From Lycorma delicatula (lineage: Eukaryota > Arthropoda > Insecta > Hemiptera > Fulgoridae), in NCBI RefSeq assembly GCF_047948215.1, contig NC_134458.1, positions 85,763,260-85,827,259 of the forward strand: a stretch of 64,000 nt of DNA, in the 5' to 3' direction. The notes beneath the pieces are model-generated. The model did not search any database. It was not told where the DNA came from and was given only the letters and a program-made list of their open reading frames with translations. The number at the start of each line of letters is the position of its first letter. Positions within the stretch are counted from its first letter, which is position 1. Position numbers and translations under genes: made by a program. Shown here in pieces: positions 48,455 to 60,359 of the stretch.

Positions 48455-48774
48455 CCCTCAAATTAGTAAAGTTGATGGTTTCTTATGTAGGTTGAGCCGG
48501 GAAATAGGGTAAAACAGGTCCCAGAACTGTAGCTGCAGCAGTTTTTATAATATTTGACGTAAAACACGAAATTCGGTGTCAAAAAACAAGTTTTTTTAGG
48601 TTTCTAATACAATAACTTTGTTAAATGACTAATGAATTCAGAATATTTAGTAACAGAACTTGTAGAAAATTTAATTCTGAGAAAATTAATATCAATAAGA
48701 AAAACAAAGTGTGGCACATCCTACGGAAAGAAATCCAGAATTCAGAATTTGCGACCAACAGAAGAAATTCGGAA

Positions 48775-49884
48775 ATACGCATACTGCACCACTAGTACCC
48801 CCTGTCACCGCTAGGGAATCACTAGTGTCGCAGTCGCCATCTTTTGACGCCATCACCAGCCAATCCCGTTGCAGGATTTTGGTCACGTGAAGCATCCGCC
48901 ACCTTGGGCATGAAGTTTGAAACCAGTCGCCATCTTGAAATTTCCGTTTTCTCCTGTGGGAAATTTCCTTTTCCCTCGTCCTGTTGGACGGGAAGATTTG
49001 AAATTCCACAGGATTGCCAACCTAATTATTTTGTACAGTATAAATATTAATTATTTATTTTATTTTATTTATATATTTCAAAGGTTGGACGTACAGATGT
49101 TGTAGACGTCTTCTATGACGTGTGACGTCACAGTGAGCGGGAGAATTAAATAAATAAATAATATTTGAAGCAAAAACAGTAACTCGTCTGGCTAGGTTTA
49201 AAACTCATGACCACAGATTTACTACGGGATACGCAACTTACTGACGCCTTAAACGATCGGCTACAGCGGCTCCCCAACATACTGAGTTAAATTGGTTCTA
49301 CGTAAGTCTTGCGAAATTACTTTTAGTACCTATTTCCATCTTTTAACGTCACAACCCCCTACCATCCCTACCGATCACCCACCGCCACCACCACCACCAC
49401 CATCCACCGACGTTGTCACCTTCTAGCCACCTTCCTACTCACTTCTTAAGAAAAATATCTTAAAGAATATGTAAATAAAGTATAGGGTACCTCGAGGATG
49501 GACCTTGTCGTCGTGGTCGTCGAGGGCGACGAGGTCCTCTCGCGTAGAGACTCCCACATCCGGAGATTGTGCTTGTGCAAACGTGCGCGTGTGTAAGTAT
49601 ATCATCGTTTTAGTGCGAAGCTTGCGTGAACCTGTGCATGCGTGCATCAGCGGAGCAGTAAGATGTTTACGGTGCGAGGTTTGGCGCGCGACTGAAGAAC
49701 AGCTAATGAACAAGGCCTAACGTTGAGCGTCGATTTTTAACCGCCGTTACAGTCGTACGCGCAAAAAATGCCACGCCCTGCCGGCCAATCACCGCGCTGA
49801 AATTTGAAACGGCGCATGTGCACTAGCCAGTCTGTTACAGCTATACGCGCGCGTGAGACCTCGAACATCATTTAACTGTAACCG
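48775..49884. other. GC-rich insert inside the long-TIR element
   Basis: About 1.1 kb of unrelated sequence replaces roughly 60 codons of the transposase. It has CpG- and GC-rich patches (GTGTGACGTCACAGTGAGCG near 49120, GTCGTCGTGGTCGTCGAGGG near 49508, TATACGCGCGCGTGAGACC near 49842) and a CCACCACCACCACC run near 49390. Opposite-strand open frames at 49435-49720 overlap and have no recognisable domain. It could be a captured promoter or exon fragment, or another element. Confidence 0.5.
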
Positions 49885-49898
49885 TGTGATTTCACATT

Positions 49899-50400
49899 AA
49901 TGTTTGGTGTGGCATTATTTATGAAAAAATTCTGGCACCATTTGTTTTTCAATGAAAACATTACGGGAGATACATATGTTCATTTCTTGAAAAATAATTT
50001 CTCGGGTTTTTTGAAGGATGTACCTTTACAAACTAGACTGCAAATGATTTTCCAGTATGATGGCGCAACGCCACATTATTCTTTAGCAGATAGAAATCGC
50101 TTGAATGCTGATTTCTTAAACTGGATTGGATGAGGTAGACTAATCGATTGGCCACCACGATCACCTCACTTAACGCCACTAGATTACTTCATTCTGGGCC
50201 ATATGAAAACGATACTCATACTTATAAGGAGTAACTGACAGAAAGTTAATGCTAAAGAAGAGTTACTCATTAAATTGCAAAATGCTATTGCATTTATATG
50301 AAACGATACTGAGTTGATACGGAAAGCTGCCGGAAATAATTTACGTCAGGCAGAGTGCTGTGTCCATTGTGAAGGAGGGAATTTCAAACGATTACTGTAA
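49899..50400 (+). pseudogene. Transposase catalytic half, long-TIR element copy
   Basis: Plus strand: MFGVALFMKKFWHHLFFNEN (decayed version of the NVWCG...GP.FFNEN block), YVHFLKNNFSGFLKDVPLQT, MIFQYDGATPHYSLADR (second catalytic Asp), LNWIG with an in-frame TGA, WPPRSPHLTPLDYFILGHM (third block, Asp of SPD changed to H but LD kept), and a C-terminus HCEGGNFKRLL ending TAA at 50398-50400. Two or more stops. This remnant and those at 40693 and 56447 clearly belong to one family. Confidence 0.85.
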
Positions 50401-50639
50401 CTGAGGTTTGTTATTCTGTTACCATTTATCATTTCATTTTTTTTTCTTTGCTATAGTAACAATGTTTATTAGGTACAGAAAGAATAATACGATTTTCTGT
50501 CTATTTTTCGTCTGTTTTTCTTCAATAAAAAATCTATTTTTAAAAGTTTTTATTTACTTTTTATGTATACGAACGTTTTTCATTATTTTCATCAGTAGAA
50601 CTTCCTGAAAGTTTTTCCGTTTCTTCGTAGGAGACTGTG

Positions 50640-51604
50640 TAACATTAGTATTTTATACATTGTTATATGAATTAATTTAAAATATATTCGTTTATTCATT
50701 TATTTCCGTTATGGGATAAAAGTTCGTACTATTATATATAAATATCTTTTTTTAATATAAATATACTATCCACTGAATAAAATAAGCCATCAAGTTCCGC
50801 AATTCAATAGAATTTACCAACAAATTGATGCCTTTCGATCCTTAGGTCATATTTTAACTTTGTAGACTTCAAATTAAATCACGATTTTCTTGATTTGCTT
50901 TATTACTCGTAATTTTTTTTGGCTGCTCCCGCGAAATTATTTAATCAAAATTGGACCTCAACCATGTAATTTTTTTGGATCCCACTCAATTTTTAGTTTC
51001 GGTCAGATTCCTTTATTAAATTCAGTTGCGTCCATGTGGTGTGTGTATCAACCGCTTTTTCTTTCTCAGGTATTTCTTTGTAATTCATTAGTTATAAATG
51101 ATCATAATTTTGAATTACAATTGTATGCGAATTTGTCAATTTGGCTAATGAAAATGTAAATATTGCCAACTCTGGTCACAATACAAACATTTAAAGAGAT
51201 TTTCTTATTGTATTTACGCCTGAAGAGCACTACGTTGTAAATTAAATTAACTTTGTTGACAGGCCTTCTTACTTTAGTTATTTTTATTTACTAAATATCT
51301 TGATTTTAAATTTGTTTTACTATTGTTAACGCAGCAATAATAGTATTTAATGTAACAGAATAAGAAATAAATAAAATACTCAACTGTTAATACTATGTGT
51401 TTCTGTAATAGTTGCAATTTTGTTTTTCCATTTTTCCTTCTTTTACTTTAAATATTATTACTTTTAATAGTAATAAGGAATTAATAAAAACCAACACTGA
51501 AGATAACTAATTCATGGAAAATGCATTTCATTCGGTGAATTCAATCAGTTATTGTATTTGACAGTCCATTTATGAATACTATTTTTTATTTATATTTACA
51601 TATA

Positions 51605-51657
<53 letters not shown>

Positions 51658-53957
51658 TATTTACCTTTACGCAACGTGTAAAATTATCGTGTTAAATAAT
51701 ATTTATTTAGGAAAAATTTGATAAAAATGAATGGATTCTATACATTTTTATATTTTATGGAACACCCACCATCATTAAAAAAAAATCCTTTCAACAACGC
51801 CTGAATTTTTAAACTTCTTTAATCTTGCGTCGATTTAAGGTTAGAGAGAATAATGTTGATTACACGGAAAGAATCGATAAAATAGCAAGAGACACTTGAT
51901 TTTATTAAAAAAGGAATGCTACAATCATATGTAAAATATTGCCGCAAGACTAAGTCTTGATTGCCTCTTCAAGAAAGCTGGAAATGATCGATTTATCGAT
52001 CGACCTTTGAAAGGTGCTATTATAAACAGCGAAACTATGTCGATTCCAAGGTATTAGGAGAAATGTGTTAATTGTGATAATAGTTGTTTTAACATATTTA
52101 ATTTATTTGTCTTCACTTTCCTATTTACACGAGTTAAAATTATCTTACGCGATGACTTCACAGAATCAATTTATGACATGATAAGAGAGGGGGATGCCTT
52201 TAAAAGATGTAACCAGAAATTAGTATTATATTTTGTATTAAAAAATTCTTTTCCTCAAATAACTGCTAGAAATTTCAAGGACATTTTAACCTAACGCAGA
52301 TAACTAAATATATTTCATTATTTTATTTCTATGAAATAAAACTTTAATTAAGTCGACGTATTTTTAGGTCAGATATTGTTTGGATACGCCGGTTTCCCTT
52401 TCCTGTTCCTATACTTAAGACTAAAAAAAATACACAGTAAATTTAAGTTTAATAAAATAACCGATTTATTAAGACAAGAGAGCCATTTTTAATAATAAAG
52501 TCGTCAAACTGTTTTTAACCGATTCACATCAATAGTTATCAATCCCAAGCTCTCTGGATTCATACTGTAAACAGAGATGAGATACTTTTACTTCATTTAA
52601 TTATATTCGATGTAGTTTAAATTAATTTGCAAGCGCAGCTGTTTCTTCGCAACTTTTTATATTAGATTTTCATTTAAAATCCTCATGATAAATGTTGTTT
52701 TCCGATTTAAAAAAGTTAAATACATGGCTTTAAATATAATAGCGAACTTTGTTTTTGTTTACGAGCGAAATTATGCAATATTTTAATATTATCACGTATA
52801 CTGATACTTGATAACAGTTAAATAAATACAAACAAAAGTAATATAATTAACTTTCTAACGTTATTATTAATTTAAACCGGTACTCAAACTCTCTAGTTTC
52901 GTTTAATAATAACAGGTGTATTAATAGGTCACTTTCCTTAACTTATTATTCCATGACAAATGCATTAGTAATTTAATATATGAATGTTTGTAATTACAGA
53001 TGGACTATCAATTAACATCAAAGAATGTTTTAAAAGGAATTTAATTAAAGCTAATTGTACAGTTATATTATGCATAACTAGTTCTTTTCAAGTTTTTGCT
53101 ATCCTTTTAAAAAAGTAGGGAGACATATGAAATAAACTTAATTACATAACAAAACAAAGAAGTTGGCTTAATTTTCCTTATATTTATGAGAAAGGCCCTT
53201 CAATAAAGCTAAGATTTACGAGCGACAAAAATAACTTTATGCGCGAGAAAAAATATGCAAACGGATTAATAATCAATAATTACAATAACTGATAACTTAA
53301 AAGGTTCCAAATGTTTTTCACAAATTAGAATGGAAAAATAAGAAGCATTATTTCAGTTATAAAGAGAGCCATGTGTTCCTTTTCTCAAATAGCACAACAT
53401 TCAATGAATTTGCGTCAACATAGGTCTAACAGCATAAACAAAAAAATTTCCAAATTCTTCCAATATTTTACAATCGATTTAATGCGAGACAAAAATAACT
53501 GTAACATCGTTTCTGTTTAGTTCCTGGCGTGCTTTTAATGTTATATCATTTACATGAAGAATTTTCCATCAATCAAACCAAAAAAAACGACAGGAAAATG
53601 TTGGGTGTTGTCGAGATAACTAAAGAAAATAACGGATAACATATTCAACTACGTACAATATTTTCCGAGCTTTTTTCCGAGATAAATTGTCTTATTTTGA
53701 TAACGTAATTAGCTTCGGCTTTCGTTATGCAAATACTGATGGATTTCTGTTAATGTATATTAAACAGAGTTAGTTAAACAAGACGGGGGTAGGCATCGCA
53801 CTAGCACGTGTTATCGCAACAAAAGATGAAGTTTTGATTAGAATCACAAGAAATGTGATTCTAAGCGATTCCTCAGTACAAACCACCTAATGGAACGGTT
53901 AAACGGTTGTTATTTTTTAAATTTATTAATTAAATAAAAAATAAAAATGAATTTAAT
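50640..53957. other. Long non-coding AT-rich stretch
   Basis: No family blocks recognised on either strand. A pure (TA)n microsatellite lies at 51609-51654. Confidence 0.5.
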
Positions 53958-54517
53958 GTGCGATGCGATGCAGATCATTTTTTTATACTAGTGTCTGTTG
54001 TTAAAGAAGACGTACGCAATATTTTGGGAGAAACTTTCGTTAATTTATTTGGCGGTATTTGTGCAGATAAACTACCACAAACACCGCGTTTTTTTGTTTT
54101 TTTTTTTTTTTTTTTTTTTAGTAGTACAATTATACTACTAAAGTTATCATTTCCTCGTAATCTTGGTCCAAACGTTTCAGCTTAACATTTTATATAAGAA
54201 CCCCTTATTACAATAGCCGCGTTACATAATTGACGACGAATTTGAAGAACATAGACACTCGCTTCATAGTAAATGTAATTCTGAATTTATTCCTCAATCA
54301 GTTTTCTCTTGTATACCAAAATTCATTACATTATTCGTCACTGAAATTTTTCCAAAAAAAAAATTAAGGAATACCAAAGAAAAATTCACATTAAAGTTTC
54401 CTAATTGTGATACATATCATAGAAAAGGTTTATTAAATGGTACAAAAAACTTTATTACCGAATTTCACTTTAATAAAAAAAAAAGATAACTACAATTGAA
54501 ATTTAAATGAAATATTT
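53958..54517. other. Non-coding stretch with a long poly-T
   Basis: A T-rich homopolymer of more than 20 bases lies at ~54095-54119. The open frame across it (53958-54185) is not recognised and is probably chance. Confidence 0.4.
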
Positions 54518-54927
54518 CATAGGGCTTCCCACGAAGAAACTTTCAGGACATGTTTTACTGGTGAAAATAATGAAAAAATTACATATAACCATAGGTCTGG
54601 AAACACATTGTTTTTGAGTTACGGCTAGCGAAAGATTTCGCCCGGATTTCAGCTCTTCTAATGTAGAGAAGCACTACTGTAATTCCTGGGACTCAAATTA
54701 AGAAGTAAATTTGTTAGTTTCTTATGTAATCTAAGCTGGGAAATAGGATGAAACAGGTTTCAGAACTGTAACTCAAGTAGTTTTTTAAGATATCAGACTT
54801 AAAATACAAAATTCCATGTCGAAAAACAAGCTTTTTAGGATTGTAGTACAATAGTTTTGTTAAACGACTAATAAATGCGGAAGATTTAGTTACAAAACTT
54901 GTAGTGAATTTAATTTTGATAAAACTA

Positions 54928-56255
54928 CAGGGTGTCCCACATAAAACGCAACACATCAATCACTCATCCATGAAATTTCAAAAGTCAAGCTTACTCCCCT
55001 ACTCGTTACTGAAATGGACTCGTCCAACACCCGAACATCGCGGCGACGCAGTAGAACACTACCGATAGTAACAACAATGCAATCATAACGTTCAGTGTAT
55101 TGCTAGAGACAAGATGGTGTTTTCGCTAGATGAACGTGTTTTCATTGTCGAGTCGTACTTCAGTACGAAATCAGTGGTTGCAGTGCAAGATTTGTTTCGC
55201 AATAAGTACCCAGATAAACCAGCTCCTAACAAAACATCAGTATTAAGGTTAGTCGCAAAATTTAGAGAGACCGGTTCTGTTAATAACAAGGAACACAAAA
55301 GATCTGCGTCAGTGTTGAATACAGATACAGTCACTGAAATCAAAGATCGATTCCTCGCCTCGCCAAATAAATCGATCAGACGTTTGTCTGCTGAAATTAA
55401 TTTGTCTAAATCGACTGTTCATCGGGCGACCAAACAATTACGATTACGACCTTATCGCATTCAAACGGTTCATCGACTTCTTGAGCCCGACAAAGAAAAA
55501 CGGCTACAATATTGTCGACGGTTCCGTCGATTTCTGCGCGAGGGAATTAATGTTATGAATTCGTTATTTTTCACAGATGAAGCACGGTTTCATTTGGACG
55601 GCTACGTAAACAGCCAAAACAGTAGAATTTGGAGTGCTGAAAATCCCCACGTTTATCACGAAAAACAATTACACCGGCAGAAGTTGGGGTGTGGTGCGCG
55701 ATATCGCGGAAGAAAATAATCGGTCCTATTTTTTTAGAGTACACCATTAATGCAGAACGATATCAGGATATTTTATTTGTTCATCGCACTCTTGGAAGAG
55801 AAGACAGACACTGCTGGCTACAACATGACGGTGCGACATCGCACTACGCAGGTTCAACTTCTGATTTCGTTGAGGAATTCTTTGGTAATCGTGTTATCAA
55901 TCGAGGCTTGTGGCCACCAAGATCTCCAGATCTGACTGCGGCGGATTTTTTTCTATGGGGTAACCTCAAAGAAAAAGCCTACAGCAACAAACCACGAACA
56001 CTTGAACGATTGAAAGTCAATATTGAACAAACTGTATTAAATATCCAGCCACAAACTTTGAAAAAAGTTGCAAGAAACGCTGTAAAAAGAATTGAAGCTT
56101 GTATTCAAGAAGATGGCGGCTACTTCCAACATTTACTCTAAATGTAAAGTAATGGATGGTAATAATAAAAATTACATTTACATTTACACATGCCTTTATA
56201 TTATTTCAATACCTACCAATATAAGTTTGGGTTGCGTTTTATATGGGACACCCTG
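54928..56255 (+). mobile_element. Nested Tc1/mariner-type element, nearly intact
   Basis: 25-bp inverted ends (CAGGGTGTCCCACATAAAAC... and its complement ...ATATGGGACACCCTG) with one mismatch. TA lies on both sides (54926-54927 and 56256-56257). Length is 1328 bp with one transposase gene. It sits in the left arm of a long-TIR element, so it inserted later. Confidence 0.95.
55114..56141 (+). pseudogene. Tc1/mariner-type transposase, one frameshift
   Basis: Starts at ATG 55114 (MVFSLDERVFIVESYFSTKS), with a DUF4817-type helix-turn-helix region: VQDLFRNKYPDKPAP, FRETGSVNNKEHKR, then RRLSAEINLSKSTVHRAT. The catalytic blocks are LFFTDEARFHLDG (first Asp), WLQHDGATSHYA (second) and PPRSPDLTAADFFLWG (third). 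The C-terminus is QEDGGYFQHLL with TAA at 56139-56141. A single-base deletion near 55690 (in the G run before GTGTGGTGCGCG) shifts the frame. A local double shift between ~55780 and ~55805 turns a FIALLEE-like segment into VHRTLGRE and returns to frame. It is otherwise full length (~340 residues). From the second to third Asp (of AAD) I count 38 residues. Confidence 0.9.
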
Positions 56256-56446
56256 TATTTATATACATCCAATAAAAAGTAAGTAAAAACTAAAAAATCG
56301 GGTTTTTATTGCAGTAAAACAGACGAAAAATAGAAAGAAAATCATATATTTTTTTCTTACATAATAAAGATTTTTCTTAATATAGCAAAACAAAGAAATA
56401 AAATACATCAAATGATAAACTGTATCAGATTAACAAATCTCAGGTA

Positions 56447-57340
56447 TAGTAATCGTTCGAAATTCCCTCCTTCACAATGTACACAGCCTTCGACCCGACG
56501 TAAATTATTTCCGGTGGCTTTCCGTATCATCACAGGGGATCGTTTCGTATAGTTGAATAGCATTTCATATTTTAATGAGTAACACTTCTTTAGTATTAAC
56601 TTTTTGTCGGTATACTATGGTTTTCATATGGCCCCAAATGAAATAATCTAGTGGCGCATTAAGTCAGGCGATCGTGGTGGCCAACTGATCGGTCCACCGC
56701 GTCCAGTCCAGTATAATAAATTAGCATTCAAGTTATTTCTAGCTACAAAAGAAAAATGTGGTGTTGCACCATTGTGCTGGAAAATCATTCTCAATCTAGT
56801 TTGTAAAGCTACATCCTCCAAAAAAGTCGGCAAATTATTTTTCAAGAAATGAACGTATGCATCTCCCGTAAGGTTTTCATTGAAAACAACGTCCCTAAAA
56901 TTTTGTCATAAACAATGCCAACCAAACATTTATGTGAAATCTATATCGGAAACTAGTTTCCACAGTATCATGTGGACTGTCTTCACTCCATAAATGGCTA
57001 TTTTTAGAATTGAAGACTCTTTTTTTGGTAAAACTGGCTTCATTAGTAAATAAAATTGAATTTACTTTATCAGCGTTGTCTATAAGCCAATGACACAAGT
57101 TTAACCGCCGGGGAGTAAACTGTAGGCCGCAAATTTTGAACCTCCTGCAAACAGAAAGGATAAATATTTTCTTTCCGTAAGATGCGCCACACTTTGTTTT
57201 TAACAAACCAATGCGTTATGAAATTCACCTTGTACTAGTGCCTGGTCTATGTTGAATATGCTGAATTACACGATGTTCATCATTAACACGATGGCGTTGA
57301 ACAGAAAACGAAAACGTTCGAATGACGACGTCATTTGAAT
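56447..57340 (-). pseudogene. Transposase of the 54-kb long-TIR element, broken
   Basis: Minus strand: RHRVNDEHRVIQHIQHRPGT (linker before the second helix-turn-helix), KTKCGASYGKK (frame-shifted form of TVWRILRKE), RRLNLCHWLIDNADKVNSIL and LFTNEASF (first block, Asp changed to Asn), SKNSHLWSEDSPHDTVETSF, FHINVW, then YVHFLKKNNLPTFLED-like text, MIFQHNGATPHFSF (second Asp changed to Asn) and WPPRSPDLM (third block, broken by a frameshift). The C-terminus is RREFRTITI in another frame, ending near 56447. Two of three catalytic residues are altered, as well as the frameshifts. Confidence 0.85.
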
Positions 57341-57920
57341 TTGTTCGTTCATGTGAACGTAAATGCTGATAGAAGAATTTGAAAAGAATACTTTAAAAAG
57401 AATGTTTATTAAAGAAAGAATTATACAATTTTCTATTTACCTTTCGTATGATTTGCTTCAATAAAAAACCGATTTTAAAAGTTTTTATTTTCTTTTTATT
57501 GGCTATATTTACATTAATTTTCTCATAATTAAATTCTCTACAAGTTTTGTTACTAAATCTATCGCATTTATTAGCCATTTAACAAAATTATTGTATTACA
57601 GACGAAAAAATCTTGTTTTTTGACACCGAATTTTGTGTTTTACGTCGGATATCTTAAAAGCTACTGATATTAAAGTTCTGAGACCTGCTTTATCCTATTT
57701 CCCAGCTTAGATTACATAAGAAACCACCAACTTTACTTCTTAATTTTGGTCAGAAAATTACAGCAGGGCTTTTCTATACTAGAAAAGCTGAAATCCGGAC
57801 GAAATTTTTCGTTAGCCGTAACTCGAAACAAGCCGTTTCCAGACTTATGTTTATTATGTACTTTTTTCATTATTTTAACCAGTAGAACATGTCCTGAAAG
57901 TTTCTCCGTGGGACACTCTG

Positions 57921-59423
57921 ATTAATATAATTCTATAAATCACGCAATGATTGAATCATTTTCGTTTAATATTAACCCATTTCTGAAAAAGTATACGTTC
58001 GGATAGAAGACTTTTACAGCTTTCTCAGCTTAATACAGCGATAGTACTTTCACAGCTTTATTATGTGACGTAATGCTGCGATGTTAGAATGACGTAAGGG
58101 GTCGGATAGAAGGAAGGCGAATTGAATCAACAAAGAACATTTCCATGATCAAAGATTAGAAGCAGTCGCTAAGATTAGTATAAATAGTAGGTTCTTTTGT
58201 CGTGTTTATTGATCCTGTTCGAATTAATGGTTCGCTGAAGTTTTTTTTAATGGAGTAAGATAGTGTTGTATAATTTTTCTGATGCAATTATCTCTTGATG
58301 AATTTGAATTTTCGAGCGAGGTAGTATTTCTAAATTCAACACCGCTTAAATTATTTATGGAAAGGAATAGGAACTTTTTTAAGTAAACGTGTTTTTCAAT
58401 TAAAAAAATTATTAGATACTATCACAGATAAATTGTTCAATGAACTTGCACAAATCTACTTTCATTCAATTTTAGTGTATTGTGGTTATTTAAATGCGCT
58501 TTGAAATGTATTATTCGAGAGTTAATTACTATTTCATAAATAAACAATTATGAAACAGTTATTAATTAAACATCTCTATATCAGCTAAAGCTTCACATTT
58601 CTAATTGCTATCATGTAACTATCATAAATCCATATATGTAATTATCATTTATCGATAGCATTACCTAATTTTTTAAATATTTTTACATCATTTTCTTAAA
58701 CAAGATATTAAATATGACAGCATATCCGTCCATTTTGTTGCTTTCTCTTTAATCATCATTAAACCAGGGTGATAATTTTAAAGATGTCTCAGCTTATTTT
58801 ATTGCAAATATAATCTACATGAAATGTTCATTCCAAGATCGGTTATAATCAACCGTTACACTAATTGCACTAGAAGTTATGACAGTTTACAGTTTTATTA
58901 CCTCTCATAATACCATTAAATACATTTTCTTGTTTACTATATTTTTTTACTTTTAAGGGTTAAAAAAGTTTTGAATTATTTTTGTTTATTGCTTAATTAA
59001 ACTTAAAAAGGTATACTGACGAGTATATGTAGCTAAAAAAATAAATAAAATTACATATTTCGAATTATATTATATTATATTTTATCGAATAAATTGTAAA
59101 AGACGTTTAAATTAATATATTTTTTCATAGTTCATTTAGGTATATGCCATCTCCCTGAAAACCCCACAAAACAGTAGACTGATAAGTTAAAAGTAGATTA
59201 AATTAGTACATGTCTTAAAAATAATATCTATAATTTTACTAAGTCCTAGTGAAAGGTACACGAATTCATTAAAGTACACTTATTGAAAGTATAAGTATAA
59301 AGTACAGTTATTTCAGTATAAGTACACTTATTGTCTTGATCGAGAGAAATAATAAATGTAAGATTTTATGATATAATCATAAGAATCGCTTTAGATTAAT
59401 ATTATATAGCATCGTTTTATTGA
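57921..59423. other. Non-coding stretch
   Basis: No coding blocks recognised. A TATAAATAG at 58179-58187 followed by a T-rich stretch could be a core promoter, but nothing downstream supports a gene. Confidence 0.45.
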
Positions 59424-60167
59424 TTTTAGGTAGATTTCGTAAGAAAACTACCTATTGTAATGGGTACCATGATTCGACTTAGGGAAAATTTCGACATATC
59501 ACGTTTCACATCCCCAACTCCAAAACCACCGTCAGCTCAAAAGTTTATATATACATTTATATATCACGATAACTACCATAATTTTGCGCCAATCACTTTC
59601 AAATTGTTCCTTAAAAATAACTCGTCCAAAAATTTCGATCGAGTTCGTTAACGGCCAAAATCGGATCATAGGGGTGGCTTTTTCGAAAAAAAACAAAATA
59701 TCGCTATAGCTTTCTTATTAAGTAAAATATCGAATCTGTTTAAAGTTCCTACTATTCTTTGGATAAGGGCCTAAAACTTATTTTAGTAAAGTTTTTTTTA
59801 TATAACCAACCATTGGTCCAGGTGAGGGAAAAAGTGGAGTTTTGAAGATTAAAAAAATCATACCTCCCTCAATAGACACAGTATCGAATAGGTTTAAAGT
59901 GGTCGTTAGTCCTCTAAACATTACCTAAAACGTTTGTCTGAAACAATTTTTGATATGACCAACCCTTACGGCAAGGGATGACCAAAATGTTGCTGGAATT
60001 GTAAGATGGGACTTGTCGAATGCAAAACGTGAAACTTTTTTCACATGCTACCATTATCGTATTGAGTAAATTTTAAGTTTTTCTTAACTTTAAGGCGGAA
60101 ATCTTTCTTATCCTTAGCACCGGTGAAATCTACCTCCACCTTTCGACTTGCCGAAAGGGATTTTTTT
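59424..60167 (+). repeat. ~750-bp interspersed repeat, copy 2
   Basis: Same orientation and nearly the same ends as 34588-35340 (TTTTAGGTAGATTTCG ... GCCGAAAGGGATTTTTTT). Small indels differ between copies. It is not preceded by the foldback element that abuts copy 1. Confidence 0.85.
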
Positions 60168-60359
60168 CATACTGTGAAAAAAAAACAGAAAAAAAAATTA
60201 ATATTCGAAAAGCAAAAAATGTTTTTTAAATTCTCGTACTTTCTACCAAAATTTTAGAAAATGTTATCGTTCTTGTTTTTTCTTTTTTTCAACTTTTGTT
60301 AAAATACATCTTGAGTGAATAATATACAAAAAAATATATATTTTTCGATAAGGTTAGAC
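60168..60359. other. Short AT-rich spacer
   Basis: A-rich low complexity between the ~750-bp repeat and the hAT end; nothing else seen. Confidence 0.5.

Larger units (their letters stand above)
48455..50639. mobile_element. Long-TIR element, rearranged copy
   Basis: The left arm survives only from ~48455 to ~48700 (AGCCGGGAAATAGGGTAAAAC ... AACTTGTAGAAAATTTAATTC). The right arm is reduced to 50463-50639, ending GAGACTGTG next to TA. The transposase is on the plus strand: a short N-terminal linker (NLRPTEEIRK, ~48745-48775) and the catalytic half at 49899-50400. Between them 48775-49884 is unrelated, GC-richer DNA. Confidence 0.8.
54518..57920. mobile_element. Long-TIR element, copy at 54 kb (interrupted)
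   Basis: The left arm starts CATAGGGCTTCCCACGAAG and the right arm ends CCGTGGGACACTCTG (57920). The left arm (54518-54927) is cut by the nested transposon 54928-56255 and resumes at 56258-~56385. The right arm is 57400-57920. Without the nested element it is about 2.07 kb. The transposase remnant is on the minus strand. Confidence 0.9.

Noticed and set aside
49435..49720. Overlapping open frames in the GC-rich insert
   Set aside because: Open on both strands because of composition; neither shows a domain.
58179..58187. TATAAATAG as a core promoter
   Set aside because: No gene, initiator or transcript-like frame downstream; chance TATA boxes are expected in this composition. The same holds for TATAAATA near 11498.
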